A stretch of 42,967 bases of DNA, from assembly GCA_002385415.1 (NCBI GenBank), contig DGDL01000004.1, positions 2,755 through 45,721 of the forward strand. The letters run 5' to 3'. This DNA comes from Clostridiales bacterium UBA3953. GTDB taxonomy: Bacteria; Bacillota; Clostridia; Oscillospirales; CAG-272. Every line of letters begins with the position of its first letter. Within the stretch, counting starts at the first letter, position 1. The notes below the pieces were generated by a model. That model did no database searches. It had not been told where the DNA came from and worked only from the letters and a program-made list of their open reading frames with translations. Shown here piece by piece: positions 41,496-42,967 of the stretch. The translations under genes were made by a program, and so were the position numbers.

Positions 41496-41732
41496 TGCAG
41501 ATTTTATTAATTTAAGAACGTTATTATGTAAATCTGCCGCCATGGCGTATCTTGTGCCGCACGCGGCAATACTATACAGGTGTCAATTTTTTTGAAAAGT
41601 AAACGCAGACCGCATTTTTCGATATATTTCGGCAAAATCCCGGGCGGCCCGGACAGCAGTCAACCGCGAAAAAACTTGTTTGCCACAGTGCTTTAGCATT
41701 GTCACAAAATAACACCGAATAGTGAAAATGTA
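41496..41732. other. Non-coding spacer between mtaB and gdpP promoters
   Basis: The whole gap between mtaB and gdpP is 346 nt (41458-41803), with divergent promoters at both ends. This middle part is AT-rich with scattered GC patches and has no open frame, RNA-gene fold or clear repeat that I can support. No recognisable c-di-AMP riboswitch core was seen. Confidence 0.5.
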
Positions 41733-41762
41733 TTTACAAAACACGTCTGTTTATGTTATAAT
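41733..41762 (+). promoter_or_regulatory. Sigma-A promoter of gdpP
   Basis: TTTACA (41733-41738), 18 nt, TATAAT (41757-41762). The start is about 35 nt before TTG 41804. Confidence 0.75.
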
Positions 41763-41803
41763 TGTAATAGCAAAGCCCGCCGCATCGAAAGGAGGCCGAC
41801 AGT

Positions 41804-42967
41804 TTGCTTAAAAAAATCAAAGAACTTTTAGCCGGCACATCCTTTTTGCGCGGCACGGTCAACGCAGCACTTGCGCTCGCATTTATGGCGCTGTATGGAT
41901 TTCTTTGTCGATACAGCAGCGCAAGCCCCGTCTGGACAGGCCTTTTTGTGGGCGGCGTCTACCTTGCATTGATGCTGATTTTAGCGATAGTGTTCCGCTA
42001 TCTCGGCATGCGCGTTTCGCTGTCGCTGGACAGCGAAATCAAGCCCATGCTCGGCAGCATCACGCTCGATTTGATAATAAAACTGTGGATGCCCGTCATT
42101 ATCTGCGACGAGTCGGGTAAAATCGTCTGGTATAACAAGGCTTTCTCGGCGCTTGCGGGCACAAAGGAGTCGTTTTACGGCAAAAATTTCGAGCAGTTTA
42201 CCGAGTTGCCCGTTTCAGCGGTCATGGCAGACGAGAGCCCGGACGGCGTGGACATCGTCGCTTTTGACGGGTTTTACAAAGTTAAAGGCTATAAAATCAG
42301 CACGGGCACAAAAAACTACAACCTGACGGTCTGGAGCGACCGCACCGAGCTAAGCAACGCATATAAAAAGCTCTCGGACACCGAAACGCTCATTGCGTAT
42401 ATAATGATAGATAACTTCGACGAGCTGATGCAGTTCGTTTCGGACAAATACCGCGGCTCGTCCGCCGAAGTGGGAGCAATCCTTGAAAGATGGGCGCAGT
42501 CGGTCGGGGGCGTGCTCAAAGAATACGAGCGCGACAAGTATATTTTCATTTTCGAGTCGCGCCACATGCAGCAGTTCATCGAAAACAAATTCGAAATTCT
42601 CGATGAGATACGCGAAATCCGCGTGGGCGAGTCCAGCCTGCCCGTCACCGTTTCGATAGGTATAGCGCATGTCACCGGCTCGCTTGCCGAAAAAGAGCGT
42701 GCCGCACACTCCGCGCTCGACATGGCGCTTCAGCGCGGCGGCGACCAGGTCGTCGTCAAAAACGAGATGGGCATGGATTTCTACGGCGGCCGCACCAAAA
42801 CCGTGCAGAAACGCACAAAGGTGCGTGCAAGGGTGGTTGCAGACGAGCTTGCGGCCCAGATTTCAAAAAGCTCGCGCGTGCTTATAATGTGCCACCGCCA
42901 TCCGGACTTTGACGCAATCGGCGCCTGCATCGGCATAGCGCGCCTGGTCATGATGTGCGGCGTGAAG
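41804..42967 (+). CDS. gdpP: Cyclic-di-AMP phosphodiesterase GdpP, 5' part
   Basis: The first 388 codons are present; the gene runs off the window. The TTG start follows AAAGGAGG at a good distance. Two membrane helices (about 17-35 and 44-66) come first, then a PAS-like domain (about 85-180). A degenerate GGDEF domain (about 195-320) follows and lacks the GG[DE]EF signature. YGGRTKTVQKRTKVRARVVAD then leads into the DHH domain, whose first metal motif is HRHPDFDAIGA from residue 364. GdpP hydrolyses c-di-AMP and so tunes osmotic and cell-wall homeostasis. The missing part should hold the rest of DHH and DHHA1. Confidence 0.92.
   Translation, partial: MLKKIKELLAGTSFLRGTVNAALALAFMALYGFLCRYSSASPVWTGLFVGGVYLALMLILAIVFRYLGMRVSLSLDSEIKPMLGSITLDLIIKLWMPVIICDESGKIVWYNKAFSALAGTKESFYGKNFEQFTELPVSAVMADESPDGVDIVAFDGFYKVKGYKISTGTKNYNLTVWSDRTELSNAYKKLSDTETLIAYIMIDNFDELMQFVSDKYRGSSAEVGAILERWAQSVGGVLKEYERDKYIFIFESRHMQQFIENKFEILDEIREIRVGESSLPVTVSIGIAHVTGSLAEKERAAHSALDMALQRGGDQVVVKNEMGMDFYGGRTKTVQKRTKVRARVVADELAAQISKSSRVLIMCHRHPDFDAIGACIGIARLVMMCGVK

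Noticed and set aside
1..42967. tRNA, rRNA, CRISPR, phage or transposon features
   Set aside because: No cloverleaf with a GTTCGA-type arm, no spaced direct repeats, and no integrase or transposase motif was found on reading both strands.

Overview
The window reads as a chromosomal piece of a moderately GC-rich Bacillota, most likely class Clostridia and plausibly a gut lineage. The evidence is GGAGG-type ribosome sites, sigma-A promoters (TTGACA or TTTACA, 17 nt, TATAAT), the Bacillota families DUF1836, DUF951 and DUF5711, a zinc-finger ClpE, an EcfA-EcfA'-EcfT energising module, a long one-chain PurL, a giant 2-hydroxyacyl-CoA dehydratase activase, and RuvC (absent from Bacillus). The species cannot be named. 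I see no rRNA, tRNA, CRISPR array, phage or insertion sequence.

Layout. Positions 1-4662 (minus strand) hold the start of a lipoprotein gene and a membrane locus: a DUF1836 regulator, an NfeD-like protein, an unknown membrane protein, a flotillin, and a two-helix zinc-ribbon membrane protein. A 14-bp palindrome lies inside the DUF1836 promoter and looks like a self-operator. At 4765-7646 a secreted beta-rich protein with a sortase-like C-terminus converges on a solute-binding lipoprotein across a two-way terminator. A small DUF951 gene at 7746-7967 appears to be transcribed without a leader.

From 8037 to 23013 a long plus-strand run carries ruvC, ruvA and ruvB (Holliday junction processing), glmM (cell-wall precursor), ecfA1, ecfA2 and ecfT (vitamin uptake energising), truA (tRNA pseudouridine), a DUF5711 protein, cvpA, clpE, and a 930-residue P-type-ATPase-like protein in which essentially every catalytic motif is replaced. 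That pseudo-ATPase is the most striking item in the window.

Positions 23127-27598 hold a two-gene activase/dehydratase-type system that is often one giant protein. Then come cysE and cysS (cysteine synthesis and charging), a second orphan solute-binding lipoprotein, and rpsO and pnp with clear terminators. On the minus strand, 41495 down to 34620 is an apparent operon: mtaB (tRNA ms2t6A), purL (purines), an N-acetylhexosamine 1-kinase resembling bifidobacterial NahK/LnpB, and a nitroreductase. The window ends inside gdpP (c-di-AMP phosphodiesterase), read rightward from a TTG start.

The genes are mostly housekeeping. The accessory interest lies in the flotillin locus, the dead P-type ATPase, the leaderless promoters, the hexosamine kinase without a visible glycan cluster, and the paralogous orphan binding proteins.
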